Of a stretch of 64,000 nt of DNA, positions 25,091 to 37,136 are shown piece by piece. This stretch comes from Agaricus subrufescens (taxonomy: Eukaryota > Basidiomycota > Agaricomycetes > Agaricales > Agaricaceae), in contig CM057057.1 in the NCBI GenBank assembly GCA_029945375.1, positions 5,270,001-5,334,000 of the forward strand. Direction: 5' to 3'. How positions within the stretch are numbered: position 1 is the first letter of the stretch; each line of letters begins with the position of its first letter. Below the pieces are notes generated by a model, which worked only from the letters and a program-made list of their open reading frames with translations, did not search any database and was not told the origin of the DNA. Made by a program: the position numbers and the translations under genes.

Positions 25091-27711
25091 TCAAACTAAA
25101 GAAGAATTAGAAATCTTTTCGCCCCTCATGAGTCCATCAGATCCTTGAGATTGACCGAGTGCGTTAGGTGGGAATTTCTCGCGCACACTCTTGGCCAAGA
25201 GAACCAAGTCAGATAAATTGATGGCGGAAGACGATCCCTTATCATCAGGATTCTTGGAGGCCCCTGGGCCGTGAAGGGCTTGGCCAGCTTGCTCACGATC
25301 AAGCAGTGTATCGATTTCCCCTCCACTCTCGCAGATAGGGGACTTTTGGGGGTATGATTGATTCCTAAAATGATCATCAACGTTGGCAACGGTTTCCGCC
25401 TTTTCCACGGCATCGAAAGCGCATTTTACACCACGAACGATATCAGATTCAGGGATCAAGTATTCCCGCTTGTTGATGCATAACCAATGAGCATGCTGCA
25501 GAAACTGATATTGGATTTCTACGCAGTTCACCATAAATCGAAATTTATAATTAATGAGTAACGAAAGAGAATTCACCTAACGAGAGTGCTTCGACATCCT
25601 CTGCAGTTTGGATAGGGCATTTGATGGAGGATCCAATATATTGCGCCTTTTCAGAAGATAGATCTTCGTCGTTGAAAGGGCCTCTGTTGCAAGTAGAATT
25701 TTTAATTCGGATGTAAAGTTCGAGACGATGGGGAAGTAGAGCACGGTGAAGCTTTGGGTTGTGATTGACGAAGTGTTGAACATCAGAAAAACGTCAAAAT
25801 ACTTTTTGGTACTTTTCCTACTTATGTTACTTGTCACAAGTACGAAAAGCATATTTTTTTCAAAAGGAGAGGTACTTGTGAAAAGTAAAATTGCGTACTG
25901 ACTGAGTACTTCTTGTCCTTTTAAGCACTTATACCATTACTTATGGCTTAATGCATACTTATTCCACTTATTCCTTCGTATTATCGTAGCATAAGGCATT
26001 TACTTTTTTGATGGCATCAAAAAGTATTTTTTTAAGTAGACAGAATTACTTATATTACTTTTCCTACTTTTGAGGCCGAAAAGTAGCAAAAAGTAGCAAA
26101 AAGTAGAAAAAAGTATTTGAACGTTTTCCTGATGAAGAGCATGAGCGTTAAAAAAATCTCTTTTGAGATTTTTTTTTCAGAGGAGGGCTCAAGGAGCGGT
26201 TGTCGAGCCCTTTCATCAGCCATCTCTTCAATAGCTTGGTATTCTAAAAGAGCTCCCTTTCCTATATCACTGTCCTTACAAAATAATCTTTCAAGTAGTT
26301 CTTCGGCTGCCTTCCCATGAAAGCCTTGCAAACAGGTATGAATGATATGGACGGCGTGTGTTTGAAAGACCAGTATCTCCATGGCTGAGGCCAGCCCGTT
26401 GACGAGGTAATATAGGTGTTTTGGACCAGTTTCTGAAGTCTGAAGATCCGAGCCTTCATGTCGCTCACGCCGATGGTTGTCGAAGACCTGCCACGTAAAG
26501 TCTGTTAGAAGCTCAATTTGTCTGCCGCGCCACGCTGAAAATTTTTTGAGTCGGGGAAGAACGCTGAAGGGTAAAGTAACACAAATGGACAATAAAACGC
26601 AGCCTCGGTGGATGACCCATGAAATCGGTGACTTGTAAGGACATTGAGGAATGGCCAATGTTGTTGGAAAGATCCAACCGGCCACTAATTGAAGGAGTGG
26701 CATGACGGCAGTGATAGTCAATGGAAGCGCTACCACACCACTGAGAATAACAACCGGAACTGCCACCTCTTTGTTGACAGACCATAGCAAATACATCAAG
26801 CCAATGGCGAAGAGAATGAAGGCACCCTGGACAGCGAGCAAAAGGAAGCCGGGAACGTGAGGTACTCCCCAACCTATGAAACCTTCGAAACGGAGCTGCC
26901 GGAGGGCAAGTGCATCGGTATAAGATCTCTGCTTGAAATCTCTACGTCGAAAAGTGGAGAGCCATTGAAGGCATAGTGTTCCGACTATGACGGCACCGAG
27001 GCAGAGGGTCATGCTCAGGAACCACATCTGATTGACCGCAATCTCGCTATGCAGGGGACGAAAATCCGAGCCTATCGCATTGAGAGGAGGCAGCGTTCCC
27101 CGAGCATCCGTATTGTTCAGCAGCTTGACGATATTACTCAGGTGAACACTTGATTCTTGGCTGTAATCTACCTTGAGCCACCCGAAGGACATTGTCAAGA
27201 AGGCAGTATTGATGCCCAAGAACAGACTAGCCTAGAACGGCAGAGTCTGGTTTAACTTGCCCAATGCTCATAAGTATGAAAAACTTACCACGACCAGCAG
27301 CCAGGAAATCTCGTCCTTGAGTTCTTTGTACATTTCTTCGTCTGCTTTGTCTACCACCTCAAAGCACCGCCCCCAGGGATCTTTGGGGGATTCATTTATC
27401 GGAAAGCGATAGGATCCATTTATACATGTCCAACCGTCCTAAACGAGAGAGTTGGTCACAATTACGACACCAACTGACTGTAAAAAGAACCTTGGTAAAC
27501 GGTGCCCTCTTCTGTTCACTGGTATAGAATCCATATTCATTCTCCTATGTTTCATAAGTTTCATATACTAGAGATAGTTCTAGAGAAGATACAAACCGAC
27601 GTAGTCTTTTTCTGGTTTTTGTTACTCTTTCCATGGCCGAACTTGGGGAGAGATAAGTGTTCGTGGCAAAGCCACACAAGAACGACCTACTATCTGTTGG
27701 AGGATGGGCAT
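25091..27711 (-). pseudogene. DUF6535 membrane protein gene, disrupted (copy A)
   Basis: DUF6535 proteins are multi-pass membrane proteins of unknown function, expanded in Agaricomycetes. Readable parts, leftwards: a possible first exon with ATG at 27711; exons 27544-27491 and 27438-27289 (DEEMYKELKDEISWLLVV); a long exon from 27231; and a last exon 25518-25091. The long exon has at least four hydrophobic helices (MWFLSMTLCLGAVIVGTL; the FLLLAVQGAFILFAIGLMYL region; AVPVVILSGVVALPLTI; a helix ending in CVTLPF). Compared with the intact relative at 30694-32895 there are two lesions. One base is missing in an A run (26169-26177 on the plus strand), which shifts frame. Then 354 bases with terminal inverted repeats interrupt the codons for Ala-Leu-Gln-His (25781-26134). 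Past the insertion the homologous frame continues (HNPKLHRALLPHRLELY). Expression as a truncated protein ending inside the insertion is possible. Confidence 0.8.
25781..26134. mobile_element. 354-base terminal-inverted-repeat element (MITE-like)
   Basis: Ends are CATCAGAAAAACGTCAAAAT (25781 onward) and, reversed from 26134, CATCAGGAAAACGTTCAAAT; 24 of the first 27 bases match. The interior is AT-rich with many TACTT/AAGTA words and no long open frame, so it is non-autonomous. Alignment of the host gene with its intact relative places the insertion between two codons, with AA/TT on both sides as a possible 2-base target duplication. Superfamily not assigned. Confidence 0.75.
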
Positions 27712-30693
27712 GAAGACTTGAGGGATGAGCGGGACAGGATGAACCTAATGGTCAGCGAATCAAAGGATTAAGAACGTTCCAAGAGACCACCCCATTTCCG
27801 AGCTACCCTGAGGCTGCAGTAGCACCTGCATGCAACTTGTCAAACATGGTGAGCAAGTAAGCGCTTGATCAAAGCTATTTTTCGAATGCCTTTCGGCTGC
27901 CATATGACTTTGGTTCTGTCATCTCCACACCTACAAACTGTTTGTTGGTGTAGCCAACCTACTGGGTTCATTCCCTCCGAAACACATTGCAAAGAACCGC
28001 AGGAATACACTCGGAGGTGAATGATTAGCCTAAAGGTGAATGTGCACAGAGAACTGACGCTGCGGTCGGGCGTTAGAATTGCGTTCTTTGTGTTTCAGTC
28101 TCCAATTTGGTGGGCAGAAAGAGTCAGCCTGCCATCACAGAACGCTTCTGACCGGGAATCGACTCTATTTCGCAGCAGATACATTGGAATCAGCATTCTG
28201 AGAAAGACGGTTAGTGTGTGAGGGGTCGATCAAACACGGTGGGCTTTGTGGTAATTCCGGGGGGTGAAGACATGTCCGGCTGAATCTTATGCACGTATGA
28301 TAGGAAATATCATTTGTGGACAAACTTGTACCATTGAGTCCAAATTATCGAATCTCTGTTCTAGTGAGTGAGCATTGCTCACAAACACTGTGGCGCTCGA
28401 AGTCGCACCCGTGTGTTACCGGGAGATTAGTGGTTTGATAGATAGCAAGTTAAGTGAGATGAAAGCCCAATAAGGGCTCACCAATATGAAGCTTAGAGAC
28501 TTACTGTCACGCGAACGAAAGAGCAGTTCCAGACAGTGTATTGAGAAGAGAGAGAACAAATGGACACGCGTATCGTATGGAGAAAGATATCGAAGATGAA
28601 AGTAAAAGGTGAAGGTCGACTTACGTGACTCGATCTATTTAAGTGAGCTAAGATTAGTAATGTGACGTTGTAAGCCTGGGCTTACATGAGATTCGACAGC
28701 CGTAAATGGAGCTTTCAAGTGTTGTAAATAGAGGTGAAACAGAGAAAAGGTTGAGGCTTACGTAGGAAATCCGACGAATGTAAGCACGAAGCCAAGTCAA
28801 GGGATGATGTTTGAGAACTGCAGCTCATGCATTTAATCTAATAGAGGTTAAAAAAAAAATAAAGGTCGTCAACGTGTGTAATGGACGTCCGGAAGATGAT
28901 ATACTTCTCCTCCGGGCGCCGGGTACGCGTTCCCAATGATAAATATATAAGACTATGGCAATGTGATTGGGGCAATGGAAAGGCCTGGAGAAATAATCGT
29001 CTCCAGGTCTCCGGGCGGTAAGAGCGAGGTTGGAACAGCATCGGGTCGCCCAGGTGTGTACAACCTACACCTACCTGTGCCAATAGTCTCATCTAATGAT
29101 GATGTATGGGATAGGGTGGGTGGTTTTAAAGGAATTGCGAGCAGGTAGCGATGCCGTCCACTCAGCACAGGGAGGAGAGAGACGAAGATTAAATCAAGGG
29201 TCACTATATTATTATGACTCCATCTTTCACACGGGCTGCCCTTTCGAGACAACACACCGCGCTCGTTCCTCGCAAGGTATTCCATACCTTCAAATTCACA
29301 ATTAGACGCTGACGCTTTCCATCTTGGGTGGAAATCTATCGTCCTATTCCGGAGCTATTGTTAGAAGGCGCCAAAATCGTCACCGTTCGTCAAGCCCCAA
29401 GAATGTATATCCGAAAGATGAAATGATCAAGGACACCTTGCCAATTCCAGCCAACTCGGATACCTGCGCCAGCAGACAAGCTTAACGGAAGTAATGAGCT
29501 AACAAGGAGTACGCAGCAAGTTGGTGGGGTATGAGTAGCACCTACCACCAGGGGGCGCGCAACTAATGGCCAAGTCGGGGTATGAGACACCTGACAGCCC
29601 ACTGGTGCTTGGAGCTTGGCCCTTCAAAAAAAGGGAATGTGATAACAGATTACTAAAGAATGAACGTACGACTGGGATGATCGAGGCATACGCTTCTCTA
29701 ACTTGCGCTTGTCTTAGCTTGTCTTAGTTGAACCTAGGCCATCACAAGTAAGCAGAACTTTCCTTGAGGAGAAACGAGAACAGATGTGTATGACTTTGGC
29801 GGATGTGGCAACGACATCCTGTAAACTTATACATAAATACAATATCCAGTTTACGGTTCGCCATGAATCAGATAAATCCATCGGACCAAGGTGCGACTTG
29901 CCTAGCAAAGAATGATGAATGAGCGAAGATGAGGAAACAATATCTAGCTCACCGTCGTCCCAAGAAATATTTTCTCCTCCCAACTATTATTAGCATACAT
30001 TTTTAGACCTGTTTCTGTCTCGAGTGCAGGTAGAAGCCGTGAATTTGAAGATAATTCAATCCTGACATAGTCGTTCAGTCGCCCAGTTTTTGGAGACTTT
30101 ATGCGGCAAATGGCTAACGTGATAGACTGTAGAACCGGACGCAAGAATGGGAGGTGGGAAAGCTTTGAAGGCAGAAACCAAGTCACAAACACTTGAGCTC
30201 AAAACTGCTCAAGCATATAGAAGATAGGTCTGTCGTCTTTCTCTTGGTACACCTGACCACTGGCGATATGTCACTTCTGGAAAGAGGTAGAGACAATACA
30301 CTGGGATAGTCATAGAGGAGTAGAACATCAACATTTGAGGAGGAAAGCGAGGGTTCAAACGTTCAGAATCAAGTTGGTAAACAATATGACAAATGGGATG
30401 GTGACTGTGGGAAAATACACCCTTTCATCTCATCTACTACATAACTTGGGTGTCGGATTACGCACATAACAATCATACAGTCTATTCGAAGAGTTTTGTA
30501 CAAACATGAATGTAATGCTACGCGGCAGGAGCCATTAGAATGGAAGTATAGTAGATCCGAAGCATATAGATCTCTCTGAAGCCTACACGCGGACGCAACA
30601 TCTGTCTACGGTCGGCGAAGCACCCCGGAAATAATATCGAATAAATCGACAGCTTTTGTAAAAGAATTCAAAACAACAACTATATATCATTCA
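27712..30693. other. 3-kb intergenic region, mostly unexplained
   Basis: No intact gene. Between 28490 and 28800 the word CTTAC(G/A)T recurs with nearby TCGAC or CCGAC, perhaps remnants of repeated promoter or splice sequences. A leftward frame at 30192-29953 (YVRIELSSN..; NNSWEEKIFLG) faintly resembles a C2 domain with a GTGAGC donor at its end, but no complete gene could be assembled. The rest shows nothing recognisable. Confidence 0.4.
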
Positions 30694-32895
30694 TCATACT
30701 GAGTGCGGGGAGTCATATGAAATTTCTGAAGTTGATTGACTCTCAGAACGTTTCCTCCGTTTACTCACTTTACGTTCCACAGAAGTGTGCAGTTCCTTCA
30801 AAGCGGACAAAGAAACAGACGAAGACATGCCCTTGTCACTGCGACCGTCAGAACACACTGGCCCAGAATGTCCACAACCTTGATCCACAGACCCGCAACA
30901 AAGTGGCGACCCCGGACTATTCTCTCCACTCCCAAAGTCAGCGGCAGTAGAGGTGTTAGATTCTCTGCTCGGGCGCGGCTTTTCCGTGAGAAGCCTCTCG
31001 AGCAGTTTGAGAACGCGTCTCAAGCTATCATCTAATGAAGGTTCATCGTCATCAGCAACAGAGGAGGCCTCCATTTTCTTCACAGCATCCAAGACATGCT
31101 GAACATTCTCAAGGTCCGCGTCTTCATGCATCTCAGTGTCAAAGAACCAGTCGGCAAATTTCAGATACTGGTATCGTAATTCTGTTCAACAAAGATACAT
31201 TAAGTTATAAAACGAATGGAAAACGAACAACAACCTACCTGAGGAGAGTGCTTCGGCGTCCCCCATACATTGAACAGGGCATTGAACGGAGGTCCCAACA
31301 TATTTTTTCTCCGCCCCTGTTGAGTCCTTGGATTCCTTCTCAGCTGGCGGATCGAGATGACGAGACGAATTCTTGATTCTCGTGTAAAGCTCGACGCGGT
31401 GTGGGAGTAGCGCATAATGGAGTTTAGGGTTGTGCGTAACGAGGTGCTGAAGGGCATGAGCATTTAGGAAATCTCTTCTGAGATTCTCTTGATGAGAACT
31501 GGGAAAGCCCTGTTTCGATTTCTCCTGTAGGAGTTTCTTGATAGTGTCGTATTCCGAAAGAACTTGCTTTCCAAATTCAGTATTCTTCCCAAACAGATGT
31601 TCGAATGTTTCTTCCTCGGCTGGCGTCCCATGGAAATCTTGCAGACACGTATGGATGATGTGAATAGCATTGGGTTGGAAGACGAGTCTCTCCATGGCTG
31701 AAGCCAGCCCGTTAACAAGGTAATACGAGTATTTAGACTTGCTTTCTTTAGCCTGCTGGGGTCCCCGGCGTTCGCGTTGACGGCGCCAGAGATCATCGAA
31801 TGTCTGCCATTTATAGTCTTTGAGAATACCAACCTGATCGAGGCGCCAATCGGACAATTTTTTATGCCACGAACGCAAGCAGGAGGGAAGACTGGTCATG
31901 ACTCCTAGGCACGGAAGCAAGTAGAACGGAAGGGTGATGATGATTGCCAGTAAAAGGCTGCCGCGATGCAGGATCCATGCAATCGGGGATTTATAAGGAC
32001 ACTGAGGGATTATCAACGTGGAAGGAAATATCCACCCAATCACTGATTGAAGAACCGGCATGACCGCAGTGGCAGTCAAAAAACTTGCTGCAAGGCCACC
32101 AACGACGACAACCGGGATCGCCACTTGATCATCCACGGACCATAACATGTATACCAGGCCGGTGGCGAAAAGCACAAGGGAACCTTGGACGGTAAGAAGA
32201 AGGAATGCTGGTACCTGAGGCACTCCCCAACCCATCAAACCTTCGAAACGAAGCTGACGGAGAGCAAGTGCGTCGTTGAAGGCTCTTTGCTTCAGTTCCT
32301 TGCGTCGGAAAGCGGAAAGCCATTGAAGGCAAAGGGTACCAATGACGACGGCGCTGAGGCTTAGAGTCATGCTCAGGAACCACATTTGATTGACAATGAT
32401 GTCGCTTTTGTGGGGATGAAAATTCAAATTTGTCGCATCGCGAATGGGCACCGTTCCTCGAGTATCCGTGTCGTTCAGCAGTCTAACAATGTCACCGAGG
32501 AGCGCAGTCGACACTTTTCTATCGTCGACTCGGATCCACGTGAGTGACGTTGTCGAGAAAGCCGTAACTATACCCAAAAACAAACTGGCCTAAGAAAATG
32601 AATGAGTACGACGTAATTAAACACCGATCTGCTTGACACAGAAATCTTACCACAACCAGCAATCCAGAAATCTCCTCCTTGAGCTCTTTGTACATTTCTT
32701 CGTCAGCTCTGTCCACAACCTCGAAACATTGCTCCCATGGATCCTTGGGACATTCATCGATCGGGAATCGATAGAACTCATTTTCGCACGTCCAATGTCC
32801 CTAAAAAGGACAGTGAGCCCTAATCTTAGACAACCTTAAAAAGCTCAAACCTCGGTGAATTGAGCCCGCCTGTGCGTGTTGGTATAAACGTTTCT
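30694..32895 (-). CDS. DUF6535 membrane protein (copy B), 5' end unresolved
   Basis: Multi-pass membrane protein of unknown function, DUF6535 family. Exons leftwards: 32895-32851, 32800-32651, 32589-31239, 31181-30694; together 677 residues in one frame. The 150-base second exon has the same length as in the broken copy A and encodes DEEMYKELKEEISGLLVV. The long exon contains about four membrane helices (MWFLSMTLSLSAVVIGTL; FLLLTVQGSLVLFATGLVY; VAIPVVVVGGLAASFLTATAV; LLAIIITLPFYLLP), then a cytoplasmic region ending in a Ser/Arg-rich tail. A candidate start ATG at 32980 (MPTIQQRTD) resembles copy A, but no GT in that exon joins it in phase to 32895, so the first exon is either missed or damaged. 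Copies A and B are tandem, same strand, about 3 kb apart. Confidence 0.72.
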
Positions 32896-32980
32896 CTACT
32901 CTCCATCAGTTCCCCCGCCATATAGATAATGAGTAAAAACCCGAACCCGTCGAGTCGGTTCGCTGTTGGATGGTGGGCAT

Positions 32981-34629
32981 GTAGCCGCTCTACTTCTAGG
33001 CTTGAGGGAGGGGGGTAAGCGCAGGTTACAAGACAGGGAGAGAAAAGGGCTTACTGTCGTTCGCAGACTGTTCATGTGAGCTTAAGGGATATCGGTATTG
33101 GGGGAAACGTTTAGGGAAGAGCGAGGCTTAAGAAGGCCCCCACATGGGCGCCTCACGATACTGGAAATAGCATGATGGCCCCAACAACAACACGAGGTTG
33201 TCGAATGGATAGAAAGAATGTTTGATAAGCCTCTATTTGACCGGTGCACGGAAAGATGGGATCGTGGCCAGCTTCTTATAACCGCTCTATCGGTACCCCG
33301 ATGTCCAGCTTGGCAAAAAGTGTGGGCTGCAACATCACAAAAGCACTGTGTGGAGCACGCAATATATGATGATGATCAAAGTCGACAAGGCGATGAGTGC
33401 AGATAGTCAATTGAAAACAATCATTAGTCAGGATTTGCGAACCGTGGTAGTGGACAGAGAACAAAGGCATGTCGAGGCGATCAAACTAATGCTCATAACC
33501 ATTAAGGTTTCATGAAAGATTGTGGGAAAATCGGCATCAACCCCTTCCGACGGAACTCATGTTCGTCTACGGCCCGTACTTCATGGATGCTTCTCAAGAG
33601 CCTAACACTGCTTTAACCACTATACAGCCGCAAAAAATGAGTTCCATATAGAAACGAACATAAACACTAAATTCATTTGTTCATAGAAGGAGACGCAGTG
33701 TAACCATATATAGACTGTCAATCTGGTCTCGGAGCGGATTAAAACAAAATTACGCACTTATCTGTTGATCAAACAACTTCGTTACTATCATTCTTCCTAA
33801 ATGTGAGCCACCACCGGAATATTGCATCTTTCACAAGCGTGTCCTTCAGAGGCTTGATACCGCCGTTTTCTGCCTCTTGTATGACCCCTGTTTCAAGGGC
33901 CCTCGCGATGCTGATGCTAGACAACTTATTTTCAATCCATGGTAAGGTTCAGACGACTCGGTGGAGACGGCGTTGGAGAAGAAATGATACACGGTCCTGG
34001 GGATCATAGAAGACGATGAGTGATATCACAGTACCAAGAAAGGGTTTGATATCGGATTCCCGAGGCGATCGAATCCATCTGTTGAACCGCAGCAGAAAGT
34101 ATCAACTACAAGAAGTGCAATCATGCATTCCCCTGTCATTGAGTGTCATAAAACCAGGAACCGGATGCTCCAACCTAACACAATGAGCTCTCAATCACCC
34201 ACAGATACAAACATAGTCAATAGCAACAGAGAACAACGCGGAACAAGGTCTCTAGTGATGAGGTCGACCGACGACAAAGAACGCCATTGCATCGGTATTT
34301 CCGCTCTTAGCTTTGTTTTCGCTTGTGGAAGCTAAAGAAGCGATAAGAAGTGACGTACTAAGGCCGCCCCTATATTCCAGGCCCGTATGTACACAATGCT
34401 TCTTGTAGACAACATAAGAAGCCAAACAAGGTGAAAAATATGATGAAAAATTTCCGAGTGTTTCTGAATAATAAATGTCCTATCATCATATTATGGGTAG
34501 CTTTTTCGTGTTTTGGCTGTTGTACTTGTGTCAAGCATAAAATGGTCAAAAAGCGAAAAAAGCGGAAAAGTAACTTGTTGAGTGACTGTGGGAAAAAACA
34601 TCTTCCTTATCTTATCTCCCACCTCACAA
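32981..34629. other. intergenic, no gene recognised
   Basis: The first 150 bases resemble the upstream region of DUF6535 copy A (GCTTACTGTC near 33050 and ACTTACTGTC near 28500). The rest holds no recognisable gene or repeat. Confidence 0.45.
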
Positions 34630-35548
34630 ATGGGACCCGTCCTTCCCCCATTCAACCTCCCACAAAACACCGCCCTACTCATAACCGACACCCTCCCCTC
34701 TCCAGCTTCCTTTCTTCTCCACAAATCCCTCTTAAACCACCTCAAATCATCCCCTCAACACCACCCAACAGCGACACTCATCTCCATCTCCGAAGACCTG
34801 GCAAAATGGAAAAGTATTGCCTCGAAATCCGTATGTCCCTCTACCAAAGAAAAAAAATACTTCAATAGATAAATGCGAACATCTTCCACAGAATATTAAT
34901 TTGAACCAGGAAATCGATTCCGGAAAAGTAACATTCATCGATACATCATCTTTCCTCTCTCAAACACCAAGCACCAACGCTGAAGAATTACCCCCTCTCC
35001 GACGTCTATACGATTCCATCCTCGCATCTCTACCAAAGAACCAAGAAGAAAAGTCAAACCATCTCGTCATTCTCGACGATCTTACAACTCTTCTCTGGAT
35101 CGGCATTCCTCTGATAGACATCACCCGATTCGTACGGGTACTGGTCGCCTCATGTCGGCGCGTAAGTTGGTGCCGCCCTCGGTTTGTCATATTTTGCTGA
35201 CTGGGTCGTGTGAAGGCAAATGCGACTTTAATAGTCAGACATCACTTGACAACTCCAGATGATATTGATGATCTCTTCCGTGATCTACTTCAAATAAGCA
35301 TATATCATTTGGAAGTTCGATCTCTGGCGAGCGGTCGGAGCGGTGCAGTTAGCGGCGAAGTACCCTGTTTCGAGTTTGTGGCTATTTCTGAAGTTACTAA
35401 TAGATTTACGCAGATCGCACTACATGCGTGTCCTTCGACGACTGACAGCCAAGTTCACCTTCTACCACGAAGTTCTGCACTGCAATACCGCTTAACAGAC
35501 ACGGGGGCAGTGTTCTTTGAACGGGGCACAGGTGTAGCGGTGCTCTAG
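34630..35548 (+). CDS. ELP6: Elongator complex subunit ELP6
   Basis: Predicted RecA-like ATPase-fold subunit of Elongator, which modifies wobble uridines of tRNAs; ELP4, ELP5 and ELP6 form a hexameric ring that binds tRNA. Exons: 34630-34830, 34892-35161, 35216-35548; 267 residues, the usual length. Recognised by the order [20 protein letters not shown] at the N terminus, then [10 protein letters not shown], then [23 protein letters not shown] (the Elp6 'DDL..L.WIG' signature), [11 protein letters not shown], and a C-terminal [17 protein letters not shown] strand pair. No Walker A is present, as normal for Elp6. The frame upstream of the ATG at 34630 is open, but nothing there is conserved and 34630 directly precedes the first family block. 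The gene is convergent with eL8; stop codons are 180 bases apart. Confidence 0.85.
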
Positions 35549-35727
35549 AGAACCCAGTAATTATAGAACACGTAGTAGGCATGCCGCGCACTGCATACGC
35601 ATGTCCACTAGACACAGCTGTAACACACAAAACATATTGCCATAAGGTATAGACCGCATACTGCTTACAACTAACTCGCGACGGTATGAACGCTCGACCA
35701 TAGAGATGCCCCTCCACTGAGAACATT

Positions 35728-36969
35728 TTACAACTTGCCCAGACTGGCAGCCGCAGGGTTCTGGCCGGCAGCCTTGGCACGTTTGCGGAGCATTTGAGTG
35801 GACTTGTAGCCACGGATACCTCCACCCCATTGACGACGTTGCTCATCATACTTTTCGGTGCTAGACGTGATATAAGATTATATTTCGGTGCAATATGGTC
35901 AGAGACATACAAGTTCGCCTTGGCGGCGCTAACGAGCGTCGCGAGTTCGCGTGAATCTTCGCTCTTGACGTCCTGGATCGCAACAACGGCAGCGGTTTTC
36001 TTGTGGACGACGGTACCGAGCCGGGCCTTGCCCTTCACAATGACGTAAGGAACACCCATTTTGCGGCAGAGAGCGGGTAAGAACACAACGAGCTCGATGG
36101 GCTCGACATCGTGGGCAATAGCGACGAGAGAAGCCTTCTTGGCCTCGATGAGGGCGACGATGTGGTTGAGACCGTACTTGACAAAGAGCGGCTTCTTGGT
36201 CTCCTGCTTTAATAGTGAGAATAGTCAAACGGGCATTCTGAATAGTAAACGTACGACAGTTTTTCCCTCGGCAGTAGCGGCAGCGGCAGCCTTGAGACGC
36301 TCCTTCTTCTCCTGCTTGCTCTCAGGACGGTACTTGTTGAAGAGCTTGAACAGTTGAGTGGCGGTGTTCTTGTCAAGAGTGTGGGTGAACTGCGCAATGG
36401 CAGGGGGAACTTTCATGCGCTGGTTGAGGATGACTTTCTGACGCTGAAGGCGGACATATTCAGGCCATTTTACGAAACGAGTCATATCAGTCTTGGGACG
36501 GATATCCTGACCTGGACATGATGTAATCAGTACGGGTCCGACCATCGATTACAGTACGAGTCACTCACCGATACCAAAGTTTTTGGGGGTGGCCTCGAAA
36601 AGAGGGTTCTTCTTGGCCTGAGTCTTCTTGCTGGCGCCGAAGGGGGCGGCAGCGGGTTTCCTTCCGGATCCGGCCTTGGCTTTGGGAGGCTGGTCATTGA
36701 GACGAAGTCAGCAACGACATTCAAAGATGATTGAATGGGGCGTTGCGCCTCGGAGCTCTAGCGTCACTGCCATCGCATAGGACAGGCAAGCAACCCAGCA
36801 TTATAGACGACTGGCGTCCTATTGTGCAGTCCTGTTAAAGAGAGTCAAAATCCGTATCACACCATATCTGAACGGATGACTTGCCATCCATCTCAAATAT
36901 AATACTCTCGGATAGGATGGAGCACAGATGCTAGAGCTCGTCGTCGCACACGCCAAGGGGACTCACCAT
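35728..36969 (-). CDS. RPL8: 60S ribosomal protein eL8 (L7a/L8)
   Basis: Structural protein of the cytosolic large ribosomal subunit, L7Ae family. Exons leftwards: 36969-36967 (only the ATG), 36689-36569, 36511-36255, 36203-35911, 35860-35728; 268 residues, the expected size. The N terminus is basic ([13 protein letters not shown]), followed by [20 protein letters not shown], then the L7Ae core with [28 protein letters not shown] and [15 protein letters not shown], ending in [14 protein letters not shown]. The first exon of 3 bases is supported by GTGAGT directly after ATG and the acceptor before PPKAKAG; such ATG-only exons are known in fungal ribosomal protein genes. Divergent from WDR59, with 167 bases between start codons, and convergent with ELP6. 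Confidence 0.95.
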
Positions 36970-37136
36970 TTTGTCGAGGGGTCTTGAGGGTGTCGATGGG
37001 GGCCTTGGAGGTGTGTTGGTGGGAGGAGATGGCGGGACGAGATCCCTGATAATATTCAGACCCCGCTCGGCATTCCCCGGCGGCATCTGTTTCCGCGTTC
37101 AGCAACATTCAATGACGCCGTCCATGTGATATACTA
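36970..37136. promoter_or_regulatory. Shared divergent promoter RPL8/WDR59
   Basis: 167 bases between the ATG of RPL8 (leftward) and the ATG of the WDR59 gene (rightward). No TATA box is evident; the region is mixed in composition. A shared promoter is inferred from distance only. Confidence 0.5.

Noticed and set aside
27502..27771. Open frame on the plus strand of 89 codons
   Set aside because: It lies opposite the first exons of the DUF6535 gene, whose leftward reading is conserved in the second copy.
28490..28800. Recurring CTTACGT-like words, considered as a tandem repeat or array
   Set aside because: Spacing is irregular and the flanking bases are not conserved, so neither a tandem repeat nor a CRISPR-type array is supported.
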